Source of the DNA: Prochlorococcus sp. AG-442-B03 | GTDB lineage: Bacteria; Cyanobacteriota; Cyanobacteriia; PCC-6307; Cyanobiaceae | Reading direction: 5' to 3' | Assembly: GCA_003212395.1 (NCBI GenBank) | Contig: QCPU01000011.1 | Coordinates: forward strand, 1 to 37,758 | DNA length: 37,758 nt | Part shown: piece after piece, positions 28,994-37,758 of the stretch | Layout: each line of letters begins with the position of its first letter | Numbering within the stretch: the stretch's first letter is position 1 | The notes under the pieces: model-generated | Database searches by the model: none | The model's input: only the letters and a program-made list of their open reading frames with translations | Told to the model about the DNA's origin: nothing | Program-made: the position numbers and the translations under genes

Positions 28994-29629
28994 TTAGCCC
29001 TTATTAAGGTAGTTTTCTTTTTTAAGATAATTAATAACTTTTTCAACAGAATCATTTAAATCTAACGAACCTGTATCAACAACAATTTCTGGATTGTGAG
29101 GAGCTTCATATGGACTAGAAATCCCCGTAAACTCCTTAATTTCACCCAAACGAGCTTTCTTATAAAGACCTTTAGTATCCCTATTTTCGCAAACTGTGAC
29201 ATCTGCAGCACAATAAACTTCAATAAAATCCTTAGATCCAATAATATTTCTCACCTTATCTCTATCGCTAATAAATGGTGAAACAAATGCTGTAATAGTT
29301 ATTATCCCAGCATTCATAAATAAATTCGCAACTTCTCCAATTCTTCTTATATTTTCTTCTCTATCTTCATCCGAAAACCCAAGGTCTTTGCATAAGCCAT
29401 GTCTAATATTATCTCCATCCAACACGTAAGTTGAAAAACCTTCTAAGTGTAAAACTTCATTTAAAGCGTTGGCTAAAGTACTTTTACCAGAGCCTGATAA
29501 GCCTGTAAACCAGATAACCATTCCTTTGTGTCCTCTCATTTTCTCTAACTTTTCTCTATCAATAGTTAAATTGTGCCACTTTATATTGGTTGACTTTGTT
29601 TGATCTTGTTCTTTCATTTGTTTCATCAA
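28994..29629 (-). CDS. cysC: Adenylylsulfate kinase
   Basis: CysC phosphorylates adenosine-5'-phosphosulfate to PAPS in sulfate assimilation. The P-loop GLSGSGKS is at 43-50. DGDNIRHGL follows near 70-78, and the LGFSDEDREENIRRIGEVA lid region and KGLYKKARLGEIKEFTGISSPYE stretch are typical. The 211-residue length is normal. Three methionines lie in the first five codons (ATG 29629, 29626 and 29617), so the exact start is uncertain by up to four residues. It follows the SUI1-family gene after 26 bases and is probably co-transcribed with it. Confidence 0.95.
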   Translation of the reverse strand: MMKQMKEQDQTKSTNIKWHNLTIDREKLEKMRGHKGMVIWFTGLSGSGKSTLANALNEVLHLEGFSTYVLDGDNIRHGLCKDLGFSDEDREENIRRIGEVANLFMNAGIITITAFVSPFISDRDKVRNIIGSKDFIEVYCAADVTVCENRDTKGLYKKARLGEIKEFTGISSPYEAPHNPEIVVDTGSLDLNDSVEKVINYLKKENYLNKG

Positions 29630-29655
29630 AATTAAAACTTATCCTACCCCTTTCT

Positions 29656-29967
29656 TCATAAATTATAAAATCCCTCTTTACGAAGAAACTCAATTGATTT
29701 CGATACCATATCCCCCTGTAACTGGATATTACTATCAATTAATGTCCCTCCAGTACCACAAAAAACTTTAATTTTTTTAAGTAATTTTTTTAATAAGATT
29801 TCATTTTCAGTTCCCAAACCTCTAATTAAAGTGATAGTTTTGCCCTTTTTACCTTTTTTTTGTTTTGAGATATTTATTTTTGAACTTTTATTAAAAGTAT
29901 CTAACTTAGCTGTTTCTTCAAAATTTTTTTCTTGATTATCAAATTCGATCCAATTCCTTTTTCCCAT
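29656..29967 (-). CDS. SUI1/YciH-family translation factor
   Basis: The 103-residue protein carries a SUI1 domain, as in eukaryotic eIF1 and bacterial YciH. The core is KKGKTITLIRGL (39-50), then KLLKKIKVFCGTGGTLID and IQLQGDMVSKSIEFLRKEG. The N-terminal 35 residues are polar and variable. In bacteria YciH has been linked to fidelity of translation initiation; the role in cyanobacteria is not established. The start ATG at 29967 is 47 bases from the divergent trpB start. Confidence 0.9.
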   Translation of the reverse strand: MGKRNWIEFDNQEKNFEETAKLDTFNKSSKINISKQKKGKKGKTITLIRGLGTENEILLKKLLKKIKVFCGTGGTLIDSNIQLQGDMVSKSIEFLRKEGFYNL

Positions 29968-30014
29968 TAATTTTAATATGCTCTATAGTTAGTTAATACT
30001 TATTCTATAAAAAA

Positions 30015-31259
30015 GTGGTAAGTACATTTTCTCGCAAAGATCAAAACTATAAAAATGAAGATTTAAATCAACCCTCCAAAGAGGGAAGATTTGGAAAATA
30101 TGGTGGTCAATATGTTCCCGAAACATTAATGCCCGCTCTTTTTGAGCTTGAAACAGCTGCATCAAATGCATGGAAAGATAAACTTTTTGTAAAAGAATTA
30201 AATCATCTACTTAAGACTTATGTAGGTCGAGAAACACCACTTTATGAAGCCAAAAGACTAACTGAACATTATAAAACTAAGCAAGCAAATCCAAGAATAT
30301 GGCTTAAAAGAGAAGATTTAAATCATACTGGTGCTCACAAAATTAATAATGCCCTTGGCCAAGCTTTATTAGCAATAAGAATGGGCAAAAAAAGGATAAT
30401 TGCAGAAACTGGAGCTGGCCAGCATGGGGTTGCTACGGCTACTGTTTGTGCGAGATTTGGCTTGAATTGCATTATATATATGGGTGCTGAGGACATAAAA
30501 AGACAATCCCTTAACGTCTTCAGAATGAAACTTCTTGGAGCTGAAGTTAAAGTTGTAAATTCAGGAACTGCAACACTGAAGGATGCAACTAGTGAAGCCA
30601 TTAGAGATTGGGTGTCTAATGTAGAAACGACACACTACATTTTAGGATCAGTTGCAGGTCCACACCCTTTCCCGAAGATTGTGAGAGATTTTCATGCAGT
30701 TATTGGAGAAGAAACTAAAAAACAATGTCTGGAATCATTTGGGACTTTGCCGGATATTTTACTTGCTTGTGTAGGTGGTGGATCAAATGCAATGGGCCTT
30801 TTTCATCCTTTTGTTAAAGAAACATCTGTAAGACTAATTGGTGTTGAAGCTGCTGGAAGCGGAGTTGATACTGACAAACATGCCGCAACCATCACAAAAG
30901 GATCAGTTGGAATTTTGCACGGATCAATGAGTCTTCTTTTACAAGATGATAATGGTCAAGTACAAGAAGCTCACTCAATAAGTGCAGGTTTAGATTACCC
31001 AGGAGTAGGGCCTGAACATAGCCATTTAAAAGATATAGGTAGAGCTGAATATGGATCAGTCACAGATCAAGAGGCATTAGATGCTTTAAAACTTGTTAGT
31101 GAACTTGAAGGAATTATTCCGGCACTTGAAACGTCCCATGCCTTCGCATGGTTAGATAAATTATGTCCTACTCTTGAAAAAGATACTCATATAGTTATCA
31201 ACTGCTCTGGAAGAGGCGACAAAGATGTTAATACTGTTGCATCTTCCTTAGATATTTAA
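30015..31259 (+). CDS. trpB: Tryptophan synthase beta chain
   Basis: TrpB condenses indole with serine to tryptophan, in complex with TrpA. The 414 residues contain [18 protein letters not shown] (25-42), the PLP lysine Lys109 in [19 protein letters not shown] and the terminal [10 protein letters not shown] segment. It is the standard TrpB1 form. The start is GTG at 30015, because a TAA closes the frame seven codons upstream. No trpA or other trp gene is adjacent, so the pathway is dispersed. The stop abuts the end of the converging rhodanese gene with no base between. Confidence 0.97.
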   Translation: MVSTFSRKDQNYKNEDLNQPSKEGRFGKYGGQYVPETLMPALFELETAASNAWKDKLFVKELNHLLKTYVGRETPLYEAKRLTEHYKTKQANPRIWLKREDLNHTGAHKINNALGQALLAIRMGKKRIIAETGAGQHGVATATVCARFGLNCIIYMGAEDIKRQSLNVFRMKLLGAEVKVVNSGTATLKDATSEAIRDWVSNVETTHYILGSVAGPHPFPKIVRDFHAVIGEETKKQCLESFGTLPDILLACVGGGSNAMGLFHPFVKETSVRLIGVEAAGSGVDTDKHAATITKGSVGILHGSMSLLLQDDNGQVQEAHSISAGLDYPGVGPEHSHLKDIGRAEYGSVTDQEALDALKLVSELEGIIPALETSHAFAWLDKLCPTLEKDTHIVINCSGRGDKDVNTVASSLDI

Positions 31260-31610
31260 TCAATACCTTGGAATTGATGAGTCAATATATCTACTCCATC
31301 CATCAATACCCTCCTCCAAATTCCATATTTCGGTCACAATATTATTATCTAAGCACCATTGACAAAAGTTATAACTTCTTATTCCTGCATGACAGCTAAC
31401 CACAATTTCTCTATCTAATAAACCAGCAAATATTTCTTTAACGTATTCTGATGTGACTTTACTAATTGGAATATGTAAAAATTCGTTTGAGAATCTAGCT
31501 AGTTGGAGCTCTGACTGTTCTCTTACATCAATCAAAACTGGATCTTCTTTCTCAGAATTAAACCAATCATTGAGACTAGAGGCATTTATAGATTTTGGAT
31601 AATTTCCCAA
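31260..31610 (-). CDS. Rhodanese-like domain protein
   Basis: A single rhodanese domain fills the 116 residues. The entry motif is VLIDVRE (25-31) and the active-site loop is CHAGIRS (73-79), with Cys73 as the likely sulfur-accepting nucleophile. EEGIDGWSRYID closes the domain. It resembles GlpE-like single-domain sulfurtransferases. Substrate and partner are unknown. It is close to, but not in an operon with, the sulfur genes cysC and the cysteine desulfurase. It is divergent from the DUF3352 gene across 89 bases. Confidence 0.88.
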   Translation of the reverse strand: MGNYPKSINASSLNDWFNSEKEDPVLIDVREQSELQLARFSNEFLHIPISKVTSEYVKEIFAGLLDREIVVSCHAGIRSYNFCQWCLDNNIVTEIWNLEEGIDGWSRYIDSSIPRY

Positions 31611-31699
31611 TTTAGAGGATAAATTATGTGTTATTTACAATTTAATAAATTAAGTTGCAGTAGGAAATTTATTGTTAAAAATAAAAATAAACATCGATA

Positions 31700-33148
31700 A
31701 TGAAACTTAGAGTAGTAGCAATAATACTATTATTATCTTTATTACTTTTTTTTGTTTTTAAAAAAGTTTCTACTAATAAAAATAAGGAGCTAAATACAAA
31801 TATTGAGCAACTAAATATCTTAAAATATATTCCTGAAAAAAATAAATTATTATTTATTTCAAATTTAGATAGTTTTAATAATGAAAAAGATAAAAATCCA
31901 AAAAGTGAAGATAACTTTATTTTAATAAAAGATTCTATATTAGATTACTTAGGTATAGATCTAGGAAACAATAAATTAGAAGATATTTATGATAATGAGC
32001 TTATAATCTCAACTTTTGAGAATAATAAAAAACTTAAAGATGATATTTTGATTGTTTTTAAAATTAAGCCAGAAAAAACAGTAGATGATTTATTAAATTT
32101 GCCTAATAAAATTGATCAGGTTGATAAAGTAATTTCAATAAAAAGAGAAAATAAAATCAATTTCCTTAACTTTATATATCGAAGCAAAGATAATTATATA
32201 GTTGCTTCATCTGATAAAAACTTAATCGTAAATAGTATTGACTCCAGTAATCATTTTAAAGAAAAAAAATTTCAATATGAGGGAGAACTTTCTGGACTAA
32301 AAAACGAAAAAAATATATTATTTACAAATAAATTTTCGGAAGGCATATTTTTTGATAAAGAAATTTTTACTGAGAATAATGAGGATATTGTAGCTACAAC
32401 ATTTGACCTAAAAAATAAACATCTTATTTTTAAATCATATTTGTTAAATAATAAAAAAAATCTTGATATTCTTACTTACGATAATCTAATAAATGAAGAG
32501 AAAAATAATGAAATTAATCCTGAAGTTTCAATTTTTAGTGATGTAAAAAATTTTGACGAATACATTAAACCTTTAATAAATGATTTTGAACAAAGTTTTT
32601 TTGAAGATTTTAATCATAATGCAAATCAAAACATTTTAATTCTCAATTCAAAAAAAGATTGGCTTATTACATTCGAAAAAAATACTGAAGATAAATTTGA
32701 TTTAAATGCTTTGAAAAAACTAAAAGATTTCAATAAATATACTTTAAAACAAAAGGAAGATATCTACTCGATATATTCCAAAGATATTCTTGAAGAAAAA
32801 GACGATGTAATAAAAAAATTAACTTTTGAAAATATCTATTCAATAGAATCAGGAGGTTTGCAATTCATAAGTAATTATTTAATTGATGGTAAAACACTAG
32901 AAACAATCTCAAAAAAATTTTTTAACCTAAAAAGTAATAAAGATAAATCTACTTTTCTTTATGCAAAAGTTGATACCAAAAATAAAAATTCCAATAAAAT
33001 TGAATATCTTTCTGATTTTGAAGATCTTAATTTTCTTATTAGAAATATTTTAAAAATATCAATTGAAGAATCTCTAGAAATCATAAGTCAATCTATTCCA
33101 GAAAAAAATCCAATTCTTTATACAGAAAAAAGTCTAAAAATCTTTTAA
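31700..33148 (+). CDS. DUF3352-like membrane-anchored protein of unknown function
   Basis: The 482-residue protein starts with one membrane helix (about residues 3-21: VVAIILLLSLLLFFVFKK is its core). A long, lysine- and asparagine-rich domain follows with no cysteine, which suggests an extracytoplasmic or thylakoid-lumen location. Recurring segments of the type IFSDVKNFDEYI and YIVASSDKNLI resemble the DUF3352 family. This family call is from memory of pattern, not a match I can run. Composition is the most AT-biased of all genes here (Lys, Asn, Ile, Asp). It is followed after 124 bases by gltA. Confidence 0.6.
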   Translation: MKLRVVAIILLLSLLLFFVFKKVSTNKNKELNTNIEQLNILKYIPEKNKLLFISNLDSFNNEKDKNPKSEDNFILIKDSILDYLGIDLGNNKLEDIYDNELIISTFENNKKLKDDILIVFKIKPEKTVDDLLNLPNKIDQVDKVISIKRENKINFLNFIYRSKDNYIVASSDKNLIVNSIDSSNHFKEKKFQYEGELSGLKNEKNILFTNKFSEGIFFDKEIFTENNEDIVATTFDLKNKHLIFKSYLLNNKKNLDILTYDNLINEEKNNEINPEVSIFSDVKNFDEYIKPLINDFEQSFFEDFNHNANQNILILNSKKDWLITFEKNTEDKFDLNALKKLKDFNKYTLKQKEDIYSIYSKDILEEKDDVIKKLTFENIYSIESGGLQFISNYLIDGKTLETISKKFFNLKSNKDKSTFLYAKVDTKNKNSNKIEYLSDFEDLNFLIRNILKISIEESLEIISQSIPEKNPILYTEKSLKIF

Positions 33149-33272
33149 TAAAATTACTTAAACAAGCTTCAAACACAATCATTTTAAATTTTTGTGAAGT
33201 TAATAACTTGTGGTTAATTAAAAATTATTTGACTATCTTTAATCTATAAGTGATTGATATTGAATTAAGCAA

Positions 33273-34418
33273 TTGGATAGAAACAAACTAATTTTAAAAC
33301 CAGGATTAGAAGGGGTCCCAGTTACTAATTCATCTATCTGTGATATTGACGGAAACAAAGGTAAATTATTGTACAGAGGCTACTCCATTGAGGAACTATC
33401 CAAAAAAAGTAGTTTTCTAGAAACTGCTTACCTATTAATTTGGGGTGAATTGCCTACAGCTATTCAACTAAGAGATTTTGAACAAGAAGTTCAGATGCAT
33501 CGCAGATTAAGTTTTAGAGTCCGAGATATGATGAAATGTTTCCCTGCGACAGGTCATCCTATGGATGCTCTTCAATCAAGTGCAGCTTCCTTAGGGCTTT
33601 TCTATTCACGTAGAGCAATAGACGATCCTAATTACATCTACAACGCAGTGATAAGACTAATAGCAAAAATACCAACTATGATTGCTGCGTTTCAACTTAT
33701 TAGGAAAGGACAAGACCCTATTCAACCTCGAGATGATTTAACTTACTCATCGAATTTTCTCTACATGCTGACTGAAAAAGAACAAGATCCCATAGCTGCG
33801 AAGGTTTTTGATAGGTGTCTAATTCTACATGCCGAACATAGTTTAAATGCCAGTACATTTAGCGCTAGAGTGACTGCAAGCACTCTTACAGACCCATATG
33901 CTGTTATTGCCTCTGCAGTAGGAACCTTAGCTGGCCCTCTCCATGGAGGAGCTAATGAGGATGTAATTGCAATGTTAGAGGAAATCAAAACTCCAGAAAA
34001 TGCAGCTTCTTTTTTGGATAACGCAATAAAAAATAAAAGTAAGATAATGGGATTCGGTCATAGAGAATACAAAGTAAAAGATCCAAGAGCTATTATTCTT
34101 CAAAAACTGGCAGAAGAGCTTTTTATTAGGTTTGGAGCAGATGAAATGTATGAAGTTGCTAAATCACTAGAGGCAGAGGCAATACCAAGACTTGGACCTA
34201 AAGGTATATTCCCTAATGTAGACTTTTATTCTGGTCTTGTTTATAGAAAACTTGGTATTCCTCGTGATTTATTTACTCCAATTTTTGCCATATCTAGAGT
34301 TGCTGGTTGGTTAGCTCATTGGAGAGAACAACTTGGAGCAAATAGAATTTTTAGACCATCGCAAATCTATACTGGTTCTGCGCCAAGAGATTGGATAAGC
34401 TTAGAAAATAGAGAATAA
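33273..34418 (+). CDS. gltA: Citrate synthase
   Basis: This enzyme makes citrate from oxaloacetate and acetyl-CoA. At 381 residues it is the short form common in Gram-positives and cyanobacteria. Catalytic His224 is in GPLHGGANE and His263 in GFGHREYKVKDPRA. The Asp is in the NVDFYSGLVYRKLGIP segment. HAEHSLNAST (186-195) is also conserved. The start is TTG at 33273, after a TGA three codons upstream in frame. In picocyanobacteria it feeds 2-oxoglutarate for nitrogen assimilation (established for the group). It precedes ndhA by 75 bases and is probably a separate unit. Confidence 0.96.
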   Translation: MDRNKLILKPGLEGVPVTNSSICDIDGNKGKLLYRGYSIEELSKKSSFLETAYLLIWGELPTAIQLRDFEQEVQMHRRLSFRVRDMMKCFPATGHPMDALQSSAASLGLFYSRRAIDDPNYIYNAVIRLIAKIPTMIAAFQLIRKGQDPIQPRDDLTYSSNFLYMLTEKEQDPIAAKVFDRCLILHAEHSLNASTFSARVTASTLTDPYAVIASAVGTLAGPLHGGANEDVIAMLEEIKTPENAASFLDNAIKNKSKIMGFGHREYKVKDPRAIILQKLAEELFIRFGADEMYEVAKSLEAEAIPRLGPKGIFPNVDFYSGLVYRKLGIPRDLFTPIFAISRVAGWLAHWREQLGANRIFRPSQIYTGSAPRDWISLENRE

Positions 34419-34493
34419 TATTTGCAGCTTTTCATAAAAAACACACATATTGTTTGTGAAGAGTTAATGTATTAAGTAAATATCGTAAAAATT

Positions 34494-35612
34494 TTGGAAT
34501 ACGGATTAGATCTCGAATATAGTTTTAATGAATTCCTAAAAGGTTTTGGCCTTTCTAGTGAAATTGCTCATATAATTTGGCTCCCCCTACCTATGCTACT
34601 AGTTTTAGTAGCGGCAGTAGTAGGTGTTTTAGTAACAGTTTGGCTTGAAAGAAAAATATCTGCTGCTGCTCAACAAAGAATAGGGCCCGAATACGCAGGA
34701 GCGCTTGGCGTGCTCCAACCAATTGCAGATGGTCTCAAGTTGCTCGTTAAAGAGGATATTATTCCTGCAAAAGCGGATGGAATCCTCTTCACTGCAGGCC
34801 CTATATTAGTCCTTGTCCCAGTGATTCTCTCATGGTTAATTGTTCCTTTTGGACAAAACCTTTTAATAAGTAACGTTGGTATTGGAATTTTTCTATGGAT
34901 CGCTTTAAGCAGTATCCAGCCAATTGGACTTCTTATGAGCGGATATGCATCAAACAATAAATATTCATTATTGGGAGGATTAAGAGCAGCAGCTCAATCT
35001 ATAAGTTACGAAATACCTCTAGCTTTATCTGTACTAGCTATCGTACTAATGACAAATTCTCTCAGTACTATTGACATTGTTAACCAACAAAGTGGTGCTG
35101 GAATCCTAAGTTGGAATATTTGGAGACAACCAGTTGGTTTTATAGTCTTTTGGATTTGTGCTCTTGCAGAATGCGAAAGACTTCCATTTGACTTACCTGA
35201 AGCTGAAGAAGAATTAGTTGCAGGATATCAAACTGAATATGCAGGGATGAAATTCGCATTGTTCTACCTTGGTAGTTACATTAATTTAATTCTTTCAGCA
35301 TTATTGGTATCAATACTTTATTTGGGAGGATGGGGGTTTCCTATTCCAGTTGAATTAATAGCTAAGTTTCTTAATTTGCCCATTAATGCACCCTTCATTC
35401 AGGTTTTCACTGCATCAATAGGAATTGTAATGACTGTTTTAAAAGCATATCTTTTAGTTTTCATTGCAATATTATTACGTTGGACAACTCCTAGAGTAAG
35501 AATAGATCAACTTTTAGATTTAGGATGGAAGTTTCTTCTTCCGATTTCTCTTGCTAATCTTTTGATAACTGCAGGATTAAAACTTGCTTTTCCGCAATTC
35601 TTTGGTGGTTAA
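34494..35612 (+). CDS. ndhA: NAD(P)H-quinone oxidoreductase subunit 1 (NDH-1)
   Basis: NdhA is the membrane subunit that joins the peripheral arm to the membrane arm and helps form the quinone site. It has 372 residues and about eight membrane helices. Conserved motifs are [35 protein letters not shown] and [21 protein letters not shown]. The start is TTG at 34494 and gives the usual N-terminus. It is the first gene of ndhA-I-G-E. A strong inverted repeat covers its stop codon, and the 66-base gap to ndhI is the longest in the cluster. Confidence 0.97.
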   Translation: MEYGLDLEYSFNEFLKGFGLSSEIAHIIWLPLPMLLVLVAAVVGVLVTVWLERKISAAAQQRIGPEYAGALGVLQPIADGLKLLVKEDIIPAKADGILFTAGPILVLVPVILSWLIVPFGQNLLISNVGIGIFLWIALSSIQPIGLLMSGYASNNKYSLLGGLRAAAQSISYEIPLALSVLAIVLMTNSLSTIDIVNQQSGAGILSWNIWRQPVGFIVFWICALAECERLPFDLPEAEEELVAGYQTEYAGMKFALFYLGSYINLILSALLVSILYLGGWGFPIPVELIAKFLNLPINAPFIQVFTASIGIVMTVLKAYLLVFIAILLRWTTPRVRIDQLLDLGWKFLLPISLANLLITAGLKLAFPQFFGG

Positions 35613-35638
35613 ATTTAAGTAAAAATACTTAAATTTAA
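35609..35638 (+). repeat. Perfect 13-bp inverted repeat over the ndhA stop codon
   Basis: TTAAATTTAAGTA (35609-35621) and TACTTAAATTTAA (35626-35638) are exact reverse complements with an AAAA loop. The ndhA TAA (35610-35612) lies in the left arm. The stem is long but has almost only A-U pairs, and no T-run follows on the plus strand, so it is not a standard terminator. An RNA-processing or transcript-stability hairpin inside the ndh operon is the likelier role. Confidence 0.6.
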
Positions 35639-35678
35639 AATAATTCCACTAAAATAGAAAAAAAGTAAATTTTTCAAA

Positions 35679-36305
35679 ATGAACAATTTCCTTCAACAAA
35701 TAAATAGTTATATCAAAGAAGCATTTAATGCTGGGAAATATTTATACAATGGTATATCGGTAACTTTTGATCATCTTCGAAGAAGACCTGTTACTGTCCA
35801 ATATCCATATGAAAAATTAATACCTTCTGAAAGATATAGAGGAAGGATACATTATGAATTCGATAAATGTATTGCTTGCGAAGTTTGTGTGAGAGTGTGT
35901 CCCATCAACCTCCCAGTAGTTGATTGGGTAATGAATAAAGAAACCAAAAAAAAGGAACTTCGAAATTATTCAATAGATTTTGGAGTTTGTATATTTTGCG
36001 GAAATTGTGTTGAATATTGTCCAACTAATTGTCTATCAATGACCGAAGAATATGAATTAGCTACTTTCGACAGACACAATCTAAATTTCGATAACGTAGC
36101 ACTTGGTAGACTACCTACAAACGTCACAACAGATCCATCAGTTAAACCTCTAAGAGAACTTGGCTATCTTCCCAAGGGTGTCATGGATCCTCATGAAATC
36201 CCAGCTTCAGATACTAGAGTTGGTAAATTACCTGAAGAAGTCTATGATTGGATGAAGCCTGAATCCAATGAAAATAAAGATAAAGTTTCTAATCCAACTA
36301 ATTAA
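35679..36305 (+). CDS. ndhI: NAD(P)H-quinone oxidoreductase subunit I (NDH-1)
   Basis: NdhI is the 8Fe ferredoxin-like subunit that carries electrons toward the quinone. It has 208 residues with two 4Fe-4S sets. Cys64, 67, 70 and 74 lie in [12 protein letters not shown]. Cys104, 107, 110 and 114 lie in [12 protein letters not shown]. The N-terminal 45 residues contain the amphipathic anchor ([21 protein letters not shown]), and the C-terminal tail after 165 is polar and variable. The start ATG 35679 follows the 66-base ndhA-ndhI gap. The next gene, ndhG, is 13 bases away. Confidence 0.97.
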   Translation: MNNFLQQINSYIKEAFNAGKYLYNGISVTFDHLRRRPVTVQYPYEKLIPSERYRGRIHYEFDKCIACEVCVRVCPINLPVVDWVMNKETKKKELRNYSIDFGVCIFCGNCVEYCPTNCLSMTEEYELATFDRHNLNFDNVALGRLPTNVTTDPSVKPLRELGYLPKGVMDPHEIPASDTRVGKLPEEVYDWMKPESNENKDKVSNPTN

Positions 36306-36318
36306 TTTCCATTAATTT

Positions 36319-36918
36319 ATGTCCATCGCAATAACAACACAATTTATTTGTTTTACAGTGCTATCTTTAGTTGTCATTATTGGAGCCCTTGGTGTTGTAT
36401 TGCTAGAAAGTATTGTTTATTCAGCTTTTCTCCTAGGGGGAGTTTTTATGAGTGTGGCAGGATTATATCTTCTTTTAAATGCAAGTTTTGTTGCGGCAGC
36501 GCAAGTTTTAGTTTATGTGGGTGCAGTGAATGTATTAATAATTTTTGCTATCATGCTTGTCAATAAAAAAGAAGATTTAAAGCCTATCAATGACATTAAA
36601 TCGAGAAGAATTATATCGACATCCATATGTTTAACCCTACTAAGCCTCTTAATAAGAGTTGACTTAACAAATGTATGGAGCCTTTCAAGTCCTCAAAACT
36701 CTATTGGAGAAGAATCTACTATCAGGATTGGTGAACATCTATTTAGTGATTATTTACTCCCATTTGAAGTAGCTTCAGTTTTACTATTAATGGCAATGAT
36801 TGGGGCTATTGTTTTAGCTAGAAGAGATGTGATGAGCAAAGATATTTCGACAGGACTACCTGTTGATCAAGAGTTAATTGAAAAATCATCAGAACCATTA
36901 CTTACTAATAAAAATTAA
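36319..36918 (+). CDS. ndhG: NAD(P)H-quinone oxidoreductase subunit 6 (NDH-1)
   Basis: NdhG is a membrane subunit with five helices, equivalent to NuoJ. The 199 residues contain the conserved glycine-rich helices (VVIIGALGVVLLESIVYSA) and AAAQVLVYVGAVNVLIIFA, the family's most conserved segment. A variable loop follows at about 115-145, then a last helix (LLLMAMIGAIVLARRD). It lies between ndhI (13 bases) and ndhE (18 bases). Confidence 0.96.
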   Translation: MSIAITTQFICFTVLSLVVIIGALGVVLLESIVYSAFLLGGVFMSVAGLYLLLNASFVAAAQVLVYVGAVNVLIIFAIMLVNKKEDLKPINDIKSRRIISTSICLTLLSLLIRVDLTNVWSLSSPQNSIGEESTIRIGEHLFSDYLLPFEVASVLLLMAMIGAIVLARRDVMSKDISTGLPVDQELIEKSSEPLLTNKN

Positions 36919-36936
36919 CCTTTCGGCTCTCTTATT

Positions 36937-37257
36937 ATGAATTTAGATTCAATTCCTCTTCAAGCTTTTTTGATAATATCTTCAGCACTATTTTGCATTG
37001 GTATTTGGGGATTATTAAATAGCAGAAATGCAGTTAGAGTTCTTATGAGCATTGAATTAATGCTCAATGCAGTAAATATAAACTTAATGGCGTTTTCTTC
37101 CTATATTGATAATAATTTAATTCAAGGACAAGTTTTTACGATTTTTGTGATAACTGTTGCTGCCGCAGAAGCAGCCGTTGGTTTAGCTATACTGTTATCT
37201 CTTTACAGAAATAGAGTGACTGTAGATATGGAAAGCTTTAATTTATTAAAATGGTAA
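36937..37257 (+). CDS. ndhE: NAD(P)H-quinone oxidoreductase subunit 4L (NDH-1)
   Basis: NdhE (NuoK) is a three-helix membrane subunit on the proton path. The 106 residues carry the conserved glutamates in [17 protein letters not shown] and in the third helix [18 protein letters not shown]. The length fits the family (about 100). It ends the ndhA-I-G-E cluster and is followed after nine bases by nadK, which is therefore likely co-transcribed. Confidence 0.97.
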   Translation: MNLDSIPLQAFLIISSALFCIGIWGLLNSRNAVRVLMSIELMLNAVNINLMAFSSYIDNNLIQGQVFTIFVITVAAAEAAVGLAILLSLYRNRVTVDMESFNLLKW

Positions 37258-37266
37258 AAGCATTAA

Positions 37267-37758
37267 ATGAAACTTTCATTAGTGCTCATTGTATATCGTT
37301 CAGATAGTCCTATCGCTGAAGAGGCTTCTAAATTCTGTGAAGAAGTCCTCAAAGCTAAAAATATAAAATCAAGTAGAGTTGTAAGTGATTTTCATAATAA
37401 CGAAATTGAAAAACATCTTTGTAATCCAGAATTACAACCTAATATTGGCATAGTGCTTGGTGGGGACGGAACCTTCCTAAAATGTGCAGATGCTTTGGCT
37501 GATTATGATATTCCTTTGTTGAGCATTAATATAGGTGGTAATCTGGGATTCCTTACGCAAGAAAAAGATTTTTTGTTCGACAAATCTTTTATCGAAATTC
37601 TTGAAAACGAAGAATATACAATACTTTCGTAATAGATTAACTTGTAATGTTTGTATAAACGGGACAAATTATGAGCGAAAGATTATAAAAAGCTACGACG
37701 CTTTAAATGATTTTTATTTTAAATCTGTAGAAGAAGACATTTCTCCTACCAACCAAAT
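37267..37758 (+). pseudogene. nadK: NAD kinase, 5' part, interrupted by a +1 frame change
   Basis: NAD kinase phosphorylates NAD to NADP. The first frame starts at ATG 37267 and has the signature GGDGT (65-69) and [11 protein letters not shown] (87-97), but stops at TAA 37630-37632 after 121 codons; the family has about 300. From 37628 a second frame, shifted by one base, stays open to the window end. It continues the protein with RNRLTCNV.. and [15 protein letters not shown] is a conserved NAD kinase motif. The switch point lies somewhere between about 37590 and 37627. One extra base (or two missing) explains it. This could be a sequencing or assembly error, a real mutation, or recoding. The 3' end lies outside the window. 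It is nine bases after ndhE. Confidence 0.85.

Noticed and set aside
33149..33272. TTGACT and TATAAG near 33230-33250 as a gltA promoter
   Set aside because: The two boxes are too close together to form a -35/-10 pair. AT-rich spacer gives such matches easily.
34419..34493. Possible hairpin (TTCA...TGAA) as a gltA terminator
   Set aside because: The arms are imperfect, the loop is long, and there is no T-run at the expected place.

Overview
The window looks like a core chromosomal segment of a high-light-adapted Prochlorococcus, or a very close picocyanobacterial relative. The evidence is a strongly AT-rich base composition, very short intergenic gaps, non-ATG starts on several core genes, and cyanobacterial markers: split NDH-1 genes (ndhH apart from ndhA-I-G-E), the phylloquinone genes menF/A/C/E with a hotdog thioesterase, chlM, a Rre1/Ycf29-like regulator, and a DUF3285 micro-protein. 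The subclade cannot be fixed from this window. I see no tRNA or rRNA gene, CRISPR array, insertion sequence, integrase, prophage gene or restriction system, and no gene-free stretch longer than 214 bases.

Layout. 1-3.9 kb: the 3' part of an unrecognised gene, pgk (-), then the overlapping pair rbgA-rluD (+). 3.9-8.3 kb: a fused double-ATPase ABC gene (-), spoT/rel (+) and a DUF2062 membrane gene (-). 8.4-13.6 kb: mnmE, nadC, argS and a HisC-like aminotransferase, all (+). 13.6-17.3 kb: a tight minus-strand run transcribed as prfB, DUF3285, ybeY, dgkA, trpG/pabA and a metallo-beta-lactamase-like gene. 17.3-23.6 kb: grxC-gshB (+), then menF (-), menA-menC-menE (+) and a DHNA-CoA thioesterase candidate (-). 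23.6-31.6 kb: ndhH (-), rsmH (+), cysteine desulfurase (-), response regulator (+), chlM (-), purE (+), cysC and a SUI1-family gene (-), trpB (+) and a rhodanese (-). 31.7-37.8 kb: a DUF3352 gene, gltA, ndhA-I-G-E and the 5' part of nadK, all (+).

How the genes work together. Five genes make the phylloquinone of photosystem I (menF, menA, menC, menE, thioesterase). Five make NDH-1 subunits of the thylakoid membrane (ndhH, ndhA, ndhI, ndhG, ndhE). rbgA, rluD, rsmH, ybeY, prfB, argS, mnmE and the SUI1-family gene serve ribosome assembly, RNA processing and translation. grxC, gshB, cysC, the desulfurase and the rhodanese handle thiols and sulfur. nadC and nadK serve NAD(P).

Points worth a second look. 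prfB carries a +1 programmed-frameshift signal, so its true start lies upstream of the first in-frame ATG. nadK is interrupted by a +1 frame change. A perfect 13-bp inverted repeat sits across the ndhA stop codon. Dyad sequences lie in three divergent promoter regions. The metallo-beta-lactamase-like protein has lost its metal-binding motif. All ten convergent gene pairs abut or overlap, which leaves no room for terminators between them. I did not find a convincing undescribed multi-gene system; this is mostly ordinary core genome.
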